Shown one piece after another: positions 55,301-64,000 of a stretch of DNA of 64,000 bases. Source of the stretch: Asparagopsis taxiformis. Lineage: Eukaryota > Rhodophyta > Florideophyceae > Bonnemaisoniales > Bonnemaisoniaceae. Numbering within the stretch: position 1 is the first letter of the stretch; the number at the start of each line of letters is the position of its first letter. The DNA is taken from positions 1 to 64,000 of the forward strand of contig JALQPE010001674.1 in the NCBI GenBank assembly GCA_030407315.1, in the 5' to 3' direction. A program made the position numbers and the translations under genes. The notes under the pieces were generated by a model. The model saw only the letters and a program-made list of their open reading frames with translations. It had not been told where the DNA came from and did not search any database.

Positions 55301-56200
55301 CGAGAGTGGCCATTGTTTTGCGCGAAATCGGCATGGAGCCACAACATTGGTCCTCGTCCGAATGCTCTCAAATGGTCAACGTTCTTTCACAGGAGCTAGG
55401 GAGAGAAATAGATGTGGAAGACGAGGTAGTGAAAAACTGCTTCCAGGAACCGGTTCTCCAGCTTCTCTCCCAGCGTCGAGGAAAGATATTGTCGGCGGAT
55501 GGTGAAATTGTGACGTGGAGAGGGCATGGAGGTATATCTATTGACGAGGTCAAGGAGTACATGAATGGAAAATGTGATATGGCAGAGGGTGCTGTAGGTG
55601 TTTTCAAACGGTTCTTTACCGAAAGGTACGGAAGCGGAACAAGCGGGTGTGGAAAGTATGCCGAATGGGTGAGAAGAGTTTCTAGAAGCACTATAGTGTC
55701 GTATACGACAGAGTGGGGAAGGAAAACAGTGCAGAGGTCTGGCTCTCTAGAATCAGGAGCTATCATCCATGCTGTTTGCCCTGAACAGAGGACATGTGAG
55801 GATGGTGCAACTTCACAAGCGATTCTGTACCCGGCGTCTCGTCTCACATCAGAGATAATGCGGGGAAGAATTAATTATGAACCGCGGTTTTTTATTGTTC
55901 TAGCGTTCTTTATCCTGAGGAACGAGAGTGCGAGAGATGAGCAAGGTACAGCTTATGGAGTTTGCCTGGGTTTGCAAAAAACCTGATGAAGGAGTGTTCA
56001 AGGTCGAAGAGAGGCGACGAACAGTAATTGTGGAGATGAGTGAGGGAGTCACTGAGGTATTTGCTATGCACTATTGCAATGGGAGTGTATGCGAATATGA
56101 TGAGAACATGAGGGAGGTAAGGCACGGACCCGGACTGCTGGAGGGTGGAGAGATATATGCACTATGTAGGCGAGACGGATTTCCACCGAGGGCTGCATGA
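52385..56200 (+). pseudogene. CACTA2 transposase, TNP2/CMC-like, lightly damaged
   Basis: ATG 52385 (MAPRRTPIRKKTTSRR, basic). The frame is open to 54673 except for one TGA at 53366-53368. A 1-nt shift near 54650 then moves it to a second frame open to 55986, and the tail (55928-56200, ending RRDGFPPRAA) lies in a third. Core: VVFLDPVGSIGDYPAVSHTL, then GHTSNSPCHIC, the TNP2-like D-[FY]-P-A and C-P/C-x-x-C region. It is homologous over its length to the X transposase. CACTA1 lacks it through a ~5.1-kb deletion with breakpoints equivalent to about 52285 and 57410. Whether any of the breaks are introns is not decidable here. Confidence 0.8.
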
Positions 56201-57388
56201 TTTTTAGGGAAGAATAAAATGAATAACCAGATGCATCACATATGAATAGTACACTCTAGGGCGTTGGTGGATTGGTGCGAAGTAGTGGGGAGAGGATCTG
56301 AGAGGATGGAGGGAGGTATGCTTACAGCAAAGTCATCGTTACGATGACTTTGCTGTAAGAAAACGTTGCCATTACAGTGGCCAAGAATTTTTTACCGGGT
56401 AAAAAATTCGTGGCCGCTGTAATGATTTGCTTTCTTACAGCAAAGTCATCGTTACGATGACTTTCTGTAAGGAACCGTTTCCTTGCAGTGGCCGAAGAAT
56501 TTTTACCGGGTAAAAATCAGCAAGAATTTTTACGGGTAAAAAATTGTGGCCGCTGTAAGAAAACGTTTCATTACAGCAAATTCATCGATAGTTAAGGTTA
56601 AGTAACCAACTTTAGGATGTCCAGAGGACCTGCTCGTTGTAAGGAATATTGATGAACTGACGAGGAGGAAGCATTTTGAATCGACTAGGGTAGGAAGGCA
56701 ATGAGATTTGGTATGGAAGAAAACTGAATCGCAGTAGTGAATAGGTAGTTGAACAGAATTCATATTGATGTTCATTGGTGTATGGTCCATTGGAGCACAT
56801 TGGAAACCATTTATATGATCACCGTTTAAATAGTCTATGAATCCTTTGCAGCCGAGTACGCCAATAGGAAGAAATTCAAGCAGTGGCCTGCACGGGAACC
56901 GTTTATTTGTGAGTAGCAAAAGTTAGTGTAGAAATGAATTTTTCAGACTTGTAGGAGAGGTGGATCGTGGTAAATGTATAAAACTCACGTAGAATCGATT
57001 GATAGGAATCAATGGTACGGAAGAAGAAGCGAGGTGGAGAGTGTGGATGAAATAGGTTGTTGGAATATGAATGATAATTGACGTGGTGAGGTAAACGGGT
57101 TCGATTCATTATATGCGCTAGAGGTACATACTATTAGGTGTAGATTGATGGAAAGGGCTAAACGCTTTGTGGAGGTATCAGGATCAGGTAGAGTCAGAGG
57201 TGCTGAGCGGGTGCAGCGTAAGGTTCATCAGGACTGAAGGTACGTAGGGGATGTCTTGTCCGGACAGTATATGAGAGGAAGCTGAGAGACGGGAAGCGCA
57301 TTCGGAGGTACCACAATTGTGGATTTCATCGTCTACACAACAATTGAACAAAGAACCGATTGAACGAACTGAGATTTCAGGGATTACA
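56201..57388. other. CACTA2 intergenic region with palindromes
   Basis: No gene seen. Type A palindromes at 56330-56358 and about 56435-56470, and type B palindromes at about 56370-56422 and 56488-56560. The remaining ~800 bp are unremarkable and carry no convincing ORF. Confidence 0.5.
56320..56580. repeat. Palindrome cluster (types A and B)
   Basis: A-B-A-B order, as in CACTA1. It sits between the 3' end of the transposase gene and the accessory gene. Confidence 0.85.
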
Positions 57389-60300
57389 ATGGGAGACAAT
57401 AGTATCATGAATACTACAGCGGAGAAGAGCAATTCTCCTTCTGCTGAAGAGAAAAGCATCACTATTGCTCAGTACAGCTCTTCTAAAGTGCAAGTTGATC
57501 CTCGCAAAGTGAAGTTTCCGACAGTGACCTCCCGTTTGGTGCGACCGGGTCGTGTAAACGAACTGGCCAGCATTTTCATGCATAGAGGTTTCTCTACCAC
57601 TGGAACTATGATTACAGTCTGCAAAATGGAAGATAACGAAGGAGACGAGTTTTACAGCATCGATGGCTCTCATCGCATAGCTGCTCTGCAACTATGCCTG
57701 GAGAAGTACTCAGGAAAGAACAGGGATTCCTTGGAATTGGTTTGGGTACAACAGTTGATTGCGCCGAACGGGCGTCTAATTTTCGATGCGCTGGAGGTTC
57801 TGAAACTGTCTCTCGAAGCCAATATACAAACTCACGATGTCGCTTCTGTGAGCATTGCCGACAATGTCTGTGCGGTCATAGAGTTTCTCAGGTTTTCCAA
57901 CCAGATGGATCTTCCTGTTGTCCGGCTTATTCCTATTCTGAAAGAAGTGAGCTATATTCTGCCGTCCGACAGGAACCGTTCGGAGAACTCGTATAGGCAG
58001 TACATCAACATTGCGAAGGGGTTCAATCGCACAGACAGCGTTGCTTTCGTGTACTGGAGCTCTATCCCTAGCGTTTACAATGCTTTGGATAGGAACAGAG
58101 AAATCGAGGATGCAAGAACCGAGGGAAGAGATCCGGACTTTTCTCGAATTGACTCTGCCGATATGTATGGGTGCGTGCTCGATCTTGTCAATAACGCAAT
58201 ATTCCGCAATGGCACGGACGGACGCGGGACGCGCGATAAGGAGTGGTTCCAGTGGTTTGTGCTCGAGATGACAGCGTCGTGGACAAGGATGAGGAGGAAG
58301 AGAGGACTTGTCAGAAATATCGGAAGCGGAAGCCCGTTCACGATGCGCACTTGGCTACTGGCTCTGTTGGCCATCTATGATATGGCAGAGGTCGTCCGCA
58401 AATGGTTGAACTCTGCAACGATGGAGGAATTCGTGCGAACAGATTTGGCAGCAGAAAACGCGAAGGAGGTCGGGGATAATGATCATCGCATTGGAGAGCG
58501 CATTGTATTCGTCCTGTCGACTTTCATGACGACGTGGTAGACAGAAGCAGTCTGAGAACCAAGAACGGGATGTTTACAAACAGTTTTTACGACAAACTGG
58601 AATATGCTACCGGGACAAAGGCAATGCAGAGACGAAAGCGGAGGAGGAGAGGGAACGGAATCGCATGACCCCCGGAGAAATAGAAAAAGCACTTGTTGCT
58701 GGCGCCAAAGCAGAAGAGGAAGAAGCACCTACTGCCGCAGAACAGGGAAATAATTCTACAGAGAAGGAAACGGTGGAAACTCCTGGTCCTGTTCAAGCAG
58801 AAGAAGGAGTATCTGCCGAAGCCCAAGTAGAGCAGGAAGTTTCTGCTGTTGTGGAGGAAGAACAGGAAATTACTCCAAATGTGGTGGCTGAAGAAGTGAT
58901 TCCTGCTGTCGCGACGAAAGCAATAGAAGAGGCACCTCTGAGCACCCCTAAAGAAGCAGAAGACCGTCCTGCCGCAGGAAAAGAGGATGTACAGGAACAT
59001 CCTGCCACGCGTCTTGCAGCAGCTGAGAAGAGGGAAGCAGAACGTCTGGCTGTTCTCCAAAAAGAACAGGAACGTCTTTCAGCTTCAAGGGCAGAGCGGG
59101 AAAGTCGTGCCAGGGATAATTCGCCGGGAAGGATTGTCAGAGAAGATCTTCCTCAGGGAAGGAAACAAAGCGGGGATACGCAAAGTCTGGATATCAACTT
59201 GGACAATAGTGGTCGCATGGACATAGACACGACTGGACAACAAGCTGGAGATGCGCAGAACCGCTCTGTGATATTGAAACTTCGAATCAGGACACCAGAA
59301 ACTAACAGCACTAGCCCAGCCGAAGTGGACAAGGAGAATTCGGGAAGAAGCAGGAGCTCTGGTGGAAGCGCGATGAAAACGAGTCCAGGTTGGATAAGAA
59401 GCGAAGAAGGGAAGAAACTAGCGCGAATTTTTCTGAGCCCAATACGCCGGATGACAACATTGAGAGTGGGTCTCCCCGGGAAAAGAAGAGTAGAGTCAAT
59501 GCAAGGAAACAAACGACTGGAGAAGAAGCACACTCTTCACTGACGAGCAAGAAAACTCCCTTCCAGACCGCACATTCGCAGAGGAGATACCTGAGAAGCT
59601 GCCTTTATGCGTTCCTTCCACTCGAGAATGAAGTATTATATCACAGAAGAAGACATTGATACAATCGGACGGAGATAATGGAAGCAGCTGCAGGCTACTC
59701 TACTTGGTATGTCCCCTCGGTTCTTGTGAAAGCCAACAATACTTCAGCTACCAGAGAAGAATGATCGACGAGCTGGTTACGTGGGTTGCAAGACATTTTC
59801 TCTTCTACTACAGTGGGAGCAGCTACGCACGAGTATTCACACAGATGGCCAGCGCATTCCAAGGTACTACAAGTGGCTCAAGTGCAAGTCAGAAGAAACC
59901 GTGGAAACCACTTCGACCGAAAGACAGCACTGGTGTATTCAAGACGGACCGGAAAAGCATCTGCGATGACCTTGAGCAAGAAAGCGCGCGGCAGTACAGG
60001 AACAAGCTGATTCTGGAGCTAGGTAAGGCGATTGTGCGAGAACCTGAAGCTCGGGTTTGAAGGAAGAGCGGTGGGTAAGAGTTTTGAAGAAGCGGTGGTC
60101 TTTCCAGAAACGGGTCTTCGTCTGATTTTGACCGCAGAAGGTAGTCAGGAGCAACTTATGCATACCGATGTTCCCCGTCCGTGAGGAACTGGAACTGGTC
60201 CTCTCAACTCGCCATCATATTTCATGAGCTGCTGGTGCGGATGGTTCATCATTCGTATCGCCAAGTTCAGCCATGTGTGCCTAAGTCATCCAGCGAAAGA

Positions 60301-60536
60301 CAAAGTACCGCGTGCCAGTGACGAACGTGCGCATCCCACCGTATTCCCTGCTTGTATGCCGAACGGACGTGTATCACGGAGGAATGGGATTCGCGGAGGG
60401 TCGTCTTCGGTGAGGTACCAGCATCCTATCCGGTCCCATCTATCACTGCGAACTTCCAGGAGAAGTTGCTGCAGCCTCCCTTCAATGTCAACTACTGGGA
60501 GCTTTTAGATATCTGATGAAATTAGTTCTTAATAGC
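57389..60536 (+). pseudogene. ParB-like accessory gene with putative 2OG-dioxygenase C-terminus
   Basis: First in-frame ATG 57389 (MGDNSIMNTTAEK). Residues ~45-110 form the ParB/sulfiredoxin-type core: PGRVNELASIFMHRGFSTTG and the signature YSIDGSHRIAALQL. A helical region follows (ASVSIADNVCAVIEFLRF; VAFVYWSSIPSVYNAL; WFQWFVLEMTASW). The frame shifts by 1 nt near 58510 and again near 58620, after which a long acidic, coiled-coil-like and disordered region runs 58625-59543. Further frames to 60536 contain HxD (LMHTDVPRP, 60158-60184) and RIPPYSLLVCRTDVYHGG (HGG at 60375-60383), then a basic YQHPIRSHLSL, the order expected of a double-stranded beta-helix Fe(II)/2OG dioxygenase. The ParB part is confident, the dioxygenase part moderate. 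Such a protein could modify or mark DNA bases for the transposon; this is inference. Confidence 0.7.
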
Positions 60537-61845
60537 ATTCTATGGCAGGCATCAAGGCCGCCTTCAAGTAAACGATGAAAGTTAGGCTAGTACATGACGT
60601 TTGCGTAGTAGACGGTCAGGAGATATACAATACTCAATTTAATATGAGAAGGGGAGGAAACTATGGTGGGCACTACTAGATAGAACAAGGTAATATCGCA
60701 GTCGTCTTTTGGTACAACATTGAGGTGAGGAAGGCTTACAAGATGATGCAGTTTCGCTGGGGTGCTGACAGCAAAGTCATCGTTACGATGACTTTGCTGT
60801 AAGAAATCAAATCATTACAGCGGCCACAATTTTTTACCGGTAAAAAATTCTTGCTGATTTTTTACCGGGAAAATTTTCTCACCACTGTAATCAACAACCT
60901 TTCCTTACAGCAAAGTCATCGTAACGATGACTTTGCTGTAAGCATCCGGGTAAACGGCTTCGGCTGTAAGCGGTTGGGAGTTTCGTCCGTCTCCCACCCT
61001 GGGAAGGGTGAGAAGGGAAGTGTGGAGCCGGGAACATCGTACAACGATGGTTTGGACGGCTGTTGACGGCTCTGGGAGCACTCTGCGTCGTGCAAGCCTG
61101 GTTTGCGCTGGCTGCACTACCTGGTATGAACGGTTCTGTGCGCAAAGTTTACTCATGAAGGAGGTAGGGTGTTGTGTACCACACCAACCATAGTTACTAA
61201 CATTTGCAGTGTATTCTAGTGATGTAATTATTATTCTAGTTTCTAAGTATACAATGATATTAAGTAAGTCAGATGTGCACAGAGCATGGTCTAAGCCTAG
61301 CACGGTAGAGAAAGATGGAAGAAAGATTGAAGGGTAGGCATGCAGAAGTATGAGGCAGCAGTATGTGTAGACTATGAGAGTGGTAATAAAATATTTCATG
61401 CACCAAAGGGGCGGGCAGAGTGACAGTAGAGAGGTGGTGTGTAGGTGAAGGTAGTGGGAGATAATGAAGGAGGACAACAGAAAGAGAGCGAGGGTTGAGA
61501 CCAACGGCTTACAGATGGAGCAGTTTACCAGGGATGCTTACAGCAAAAGTCATCGTTACGATGAGACTTTGCTGTAAGGAAGGTTTCATTACAGTGGCCA
61601 TGATTTCTTTACCCGGTAAAAAAATCCTGGCCGCTGTAATGAAAAGTTTTCTTACAGCAAAGTCATCGTAACGATGACTTTGCTGTCAGGAAACAAAACA
61701 TTACAGTAGCCATGATTTCTTTACCGGTAAAAAATTCCTGCCTCTGTAATGAAACCTTTCCTTACAGCAAAGTCATCGTAACGATGGCTTTGCTGTATAG
61801 GATCCTTGGTAAACTGCCTGAGCTGTAATTGTCGTACAACGAAAA
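60537..61845. repeat. Palindrome clusters and one copy of the ~800-bp module
   Basis: Type A at about 60770-60801, 60905-60941, 61538-61577 (with small insertions), 61650-61687 and 61760-61797, with type B copies between. The module at about 60941-61535 matches CACTA1 4392-5160. The stretch 60600-60760 matches CACTA1 3835-4000. No gene. Confidence 0.75.
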
Positions 61846-62030
61846 GTGATGTGGAAGGTTCGGATTGGTCAACCGCTGAATATCATTACCAGGTGTATAC
61901 TAATAGGAATATGTCAGTTCTCTGAGTTTCGCCTATCTTACTCAGCTTACGCAGCAAAACAGCTTGTCGTTCAGATCTTCTCTCTCTTTCTCAATCTTTC
62001 ACTCTTCGTTTGTCAATCACTCATCAAACA

Positions 62031-64000
62031 ATGGCTCAACAATCCCCCAACGCTTTCGACCGCCAGGTTGCGCTCTGCCAGCCGCCGTGACAACGATTCT
62101 CCCACCTCTCTCTCTCCTCTCTCCCTCTCCTTCTCCTTCTCTGCCCCCCCCTGTCCCCATGGACGTTGCGAAGCTGCTGCATCGCTGACCCAGCTCAGCC
62201 CAGCACCTAAGCCCGTCCCCTCGCCCCTACGGCTTCCGATCCCGCGGTTGTCCCGACAATCGACGCTGGCGTTCCCGCAACTCGCTTCCGGCTCAATCTG
62301 CCGAAGCGGCGCCAGCCGTCGAGGGATCTGGTGCTCCTCTGCCTAGCTCGCCTGCTCCGGACATGATCATCGCGTCCGGCAGCGACTTGGCAGAGGATGC
62401 GGAGAAGGTCGATGATCAAACGCTCGTGACATCGTACCGAACAAGCCTCTCCGCAGCACCAGGCTGGCCTACCCTGGCACAGTGCCCATCCCGGTGGATG
62501 TGGACTACGACATAGTCCGGAGAGCTGCCGAAACATTCCAGTCTTCATTTCCCCCTGGATGTGTTTCCTCGCGGCAGTCGTGTCCAGGGGTGGTCAGGCC
62601 GCACACGCGTTGATGAGTTGAAGAAAACGTTCTCACTCAGGGATTTTCCGTGATTGCTTCACGCGTGTCCGTCTGCGAGGTGATTGATTCCAATGCAAAA
62701 GTACGACTGCAATATGTCGATGGATCTCACCGAGTGACCGCGTTGAAGGCCATTCTCGAGTCGGCTGGACCTGCTCCTGCGAAGGACAGTCCAGAGTGGG
62801 AGGAGTTTGTCAAGTCTGACATCTTACCGTCGCTTTTGGAACCATTCCAGTCGACTTTCTCCTCCCACCGACTCGGCTTTGGCCGGGATGTCTTCTGCTC
62901 CGAAGAAGTACTCCCTCTTCACGGCTGATGAACTTCCACACCCACAACGTCAGCGAAGTAACAGTTGCTGACAATGTGTGCTCTGTGATGGAGTTCATCA
63001 CATATCCACCGCCTGGGAAGAAGAAGATCGAGCCGACCGTTCAGTACATTAAAGAACGGAAAGCGCTGAGCTGGATTCGTCCGAGACAGCTCATGCGCTA
63101 CGTCTCCATCGCCAAGGTTTCAAGACCATTGAAAGCCCTGCTTTCAAATACTGGTCGAGCATCCCGAACAGGCCGGAGTTCGTGCAGTCTCTTCCACAGA
63201 GGATCTGGCTGGGTGTACGGTGACTTGTTGTTCAATGGGTCGTTCAGGAGTGCCGGATGTACAGAAGTGTTTCATCCTGGAGATGACGGCGCGCTACACT
63301 TGTAGCCGTCGGTCGGCCGGGCTGAAACCGTACTCGGTTGGTACCATTGGGCAGGAATGGATTGCTGGTTTGTTGGAAATCTTCGGGTACGTGAAGGAGG
63401 TGCGCCGAGTACTGGAACGTGTCGGATGTGTTGCAGATGCTGGATGGCTCAAATTCCCAGCGTGGGTGACCCGAGCAAGAGCTTCGACATTCGCTCGCGC
63501 GTTGTCGAAGTTCTTGCTCAGATGGTCCCCAAGAAGGGGTGCTGGGTAGACTTCCGTCCCCAAGGAAGGCCCCCCCGATGGTTACAGTTACGAAAATATT
63601 TTTCCCCGTAAGAAGTCTGTCTTCGGGAAGGACGCAGGAAAATGCTCCTGCGCGTCACTGGGTACCGCGACATGATTATGCGGAAACGCTTTCACGCGAT
63701 GTACCCAGACATCCCACATGCTGCGCTCCCAGCCACATGTGGTGATGATGCCCACGATCCCTTCCTCTTCCAATTCCTTTCCCATCCCTTCATCCTCCAT
63801 CCTTTGCCCCCACCACCTCAACTGGAATCTTCCAGCGATTCCGAGGTTGCCCTGTTCCTGTCTCTACCCCTGCCGTGTCGGCATCCTCCCCTGCGGTGAC
63901 CCCGGTCAAGCCGACTGCGCGTGGTCCCCAGGATGGCAGCGAACGCTCTGGTCCAGTTTCCCACGCCGGGACTGGTACCCCCAAACGTCCTGTCCAAGCC
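62031..64000 (+). pseudogene. Third ParB-like accessory gene (partial, frameshifted, leaves window)
   Basis: A CT-rich leader precedes ATG 62031 (MAQQSPNAFDRQVA), but the frame is lost within 20 codons. The core is readable from about 62610: VDELKKTF, then GFSVIASRVSVCEV and LQYVDGSHRVTALKAIL (62640-62750), aligning with the CACTA2 and X proteins. The helical region follows in other frames (VSEVTVADNVCSVMEFITY; PAFKYWSSIPNRPEF; KCFILEMTARYTCSRR; GLLEIFGYVKEVRRVLE), each with a counterpart in the 57389 gene (VASVSIADNVCAVIEFLRF; VAFVYWSSIPS; WFVLEMTASWTRMRRK). The last visible part is proline/serine-rich, like the linker in X. At least four frame changes; introns cannot be excluded. Confidence 0.7.

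Larger units (their letters stand above)
49976..64000 (+). mobile_element. CACTA2: CACTA-type transposon with transposase and ParB-like genes (right end outside window)
   Basis: Starts with CACTACGGTGTTG and is collinear with CACTA1 for its first ~2.3 kb. It carries a transposase (52385-56200), a ParB-like/2OG-like gene (57389-60536), palindrome arrays and a third ParB-like gene (62031 onward). No right terminus is visible, so the third gene could belong to CACTA2 or to an element inside it. Confidence 0.8.

Noticed and set aside
58500..58630. Intron between the ParB core and the acidic region of the CACTA2 accessory gene
   Set aside because: CACTA1 keeps the stretch in one frame through the LIDFHDD segment, so single-nucleotide deletions explain the frame changes better than splicing.

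Overview
The window is a dense nest of eukaryotic transposable elements. Almost every gene in it belongs to an element, and most genes are broken. I see no bacterial operons, Shine-Dalgarno sites, rRNA or CRISPR. LTR retrotransposons, CACTA-type DNA transposons, a GT-AG intron and tRNA-type pol III promoter boxes point to a nuclear eukaryotic genome. My best guess is a transposon-rich alga, perhaps a red alga; this is inference from general resemblance and the sequence does not prove it.

Layout. (1) 1-15217 is a CACTA-type DNA transposon (CACTA1) with 13-bp CACTACGGTGTTG termini at both ends, subterminal repeats, arrays of palindromes, remnants of a ParB-like gene, and passenger sequences (a Sel1-repeat pseudogene and a VTC1/DUF202-like membrane ORF). 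It has no transposase. (2) 15218-26804 is a second DNA transposon (X). It has a transposase reading right and, divergently, a ParB-like gene that runs into a zinc-cluster region and the start of a possible 2OG-dioxygenase domain. (3) 26805-46649 is a CG-rich Gypsy-type landscape (gag fragment, integrase C-terminus with chromodomain, a long unknown ORF) into which two Copia elements are nested (Copia1 28490-34903, Copia2 39371-46054, both on the minus strand). (4) 46650-49975 is an inverted partial second copy of X. (5) 49976 to the window end is CACTA2, a fuller relative of CACTA1. It carries a transposase, a ParB-like plus putative 2OG-dioxygenase gene and then a third ParB-like gene that leaves the window.

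Two systems stand out. First, both transposon families pair a TNP2/CMC-like transposase with a large accessory gene built on a ParB/sulfiredoxin-type core (D-G-x-H-R motif), with evidence in CACTA2 for a C-terminal Fe(II)/2OG-dioxygenase-like domain. Second, both Copia elements carry an extra gene upstream of gag encoding two matrin/U1-type C2H2 zinc fingers. A short leader intron creates its start codon by joining A to TG. Both Copia elements also appear to be primed by an internal (anticodon-region) piece of initiator tRNA-Met, and both have an antisense tRNA-like pol III unit in the leader.

Nesting order: CACTA2 sits inside the transposase of the inverted X copy, and Copia2 sits inside the long Gypsy-associated ORF with a 5-bp GTATC duplication. 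Copia1 lacks a target duplication and joins Gypsy fragments of opposite polarity, so it marks a rearrangement.
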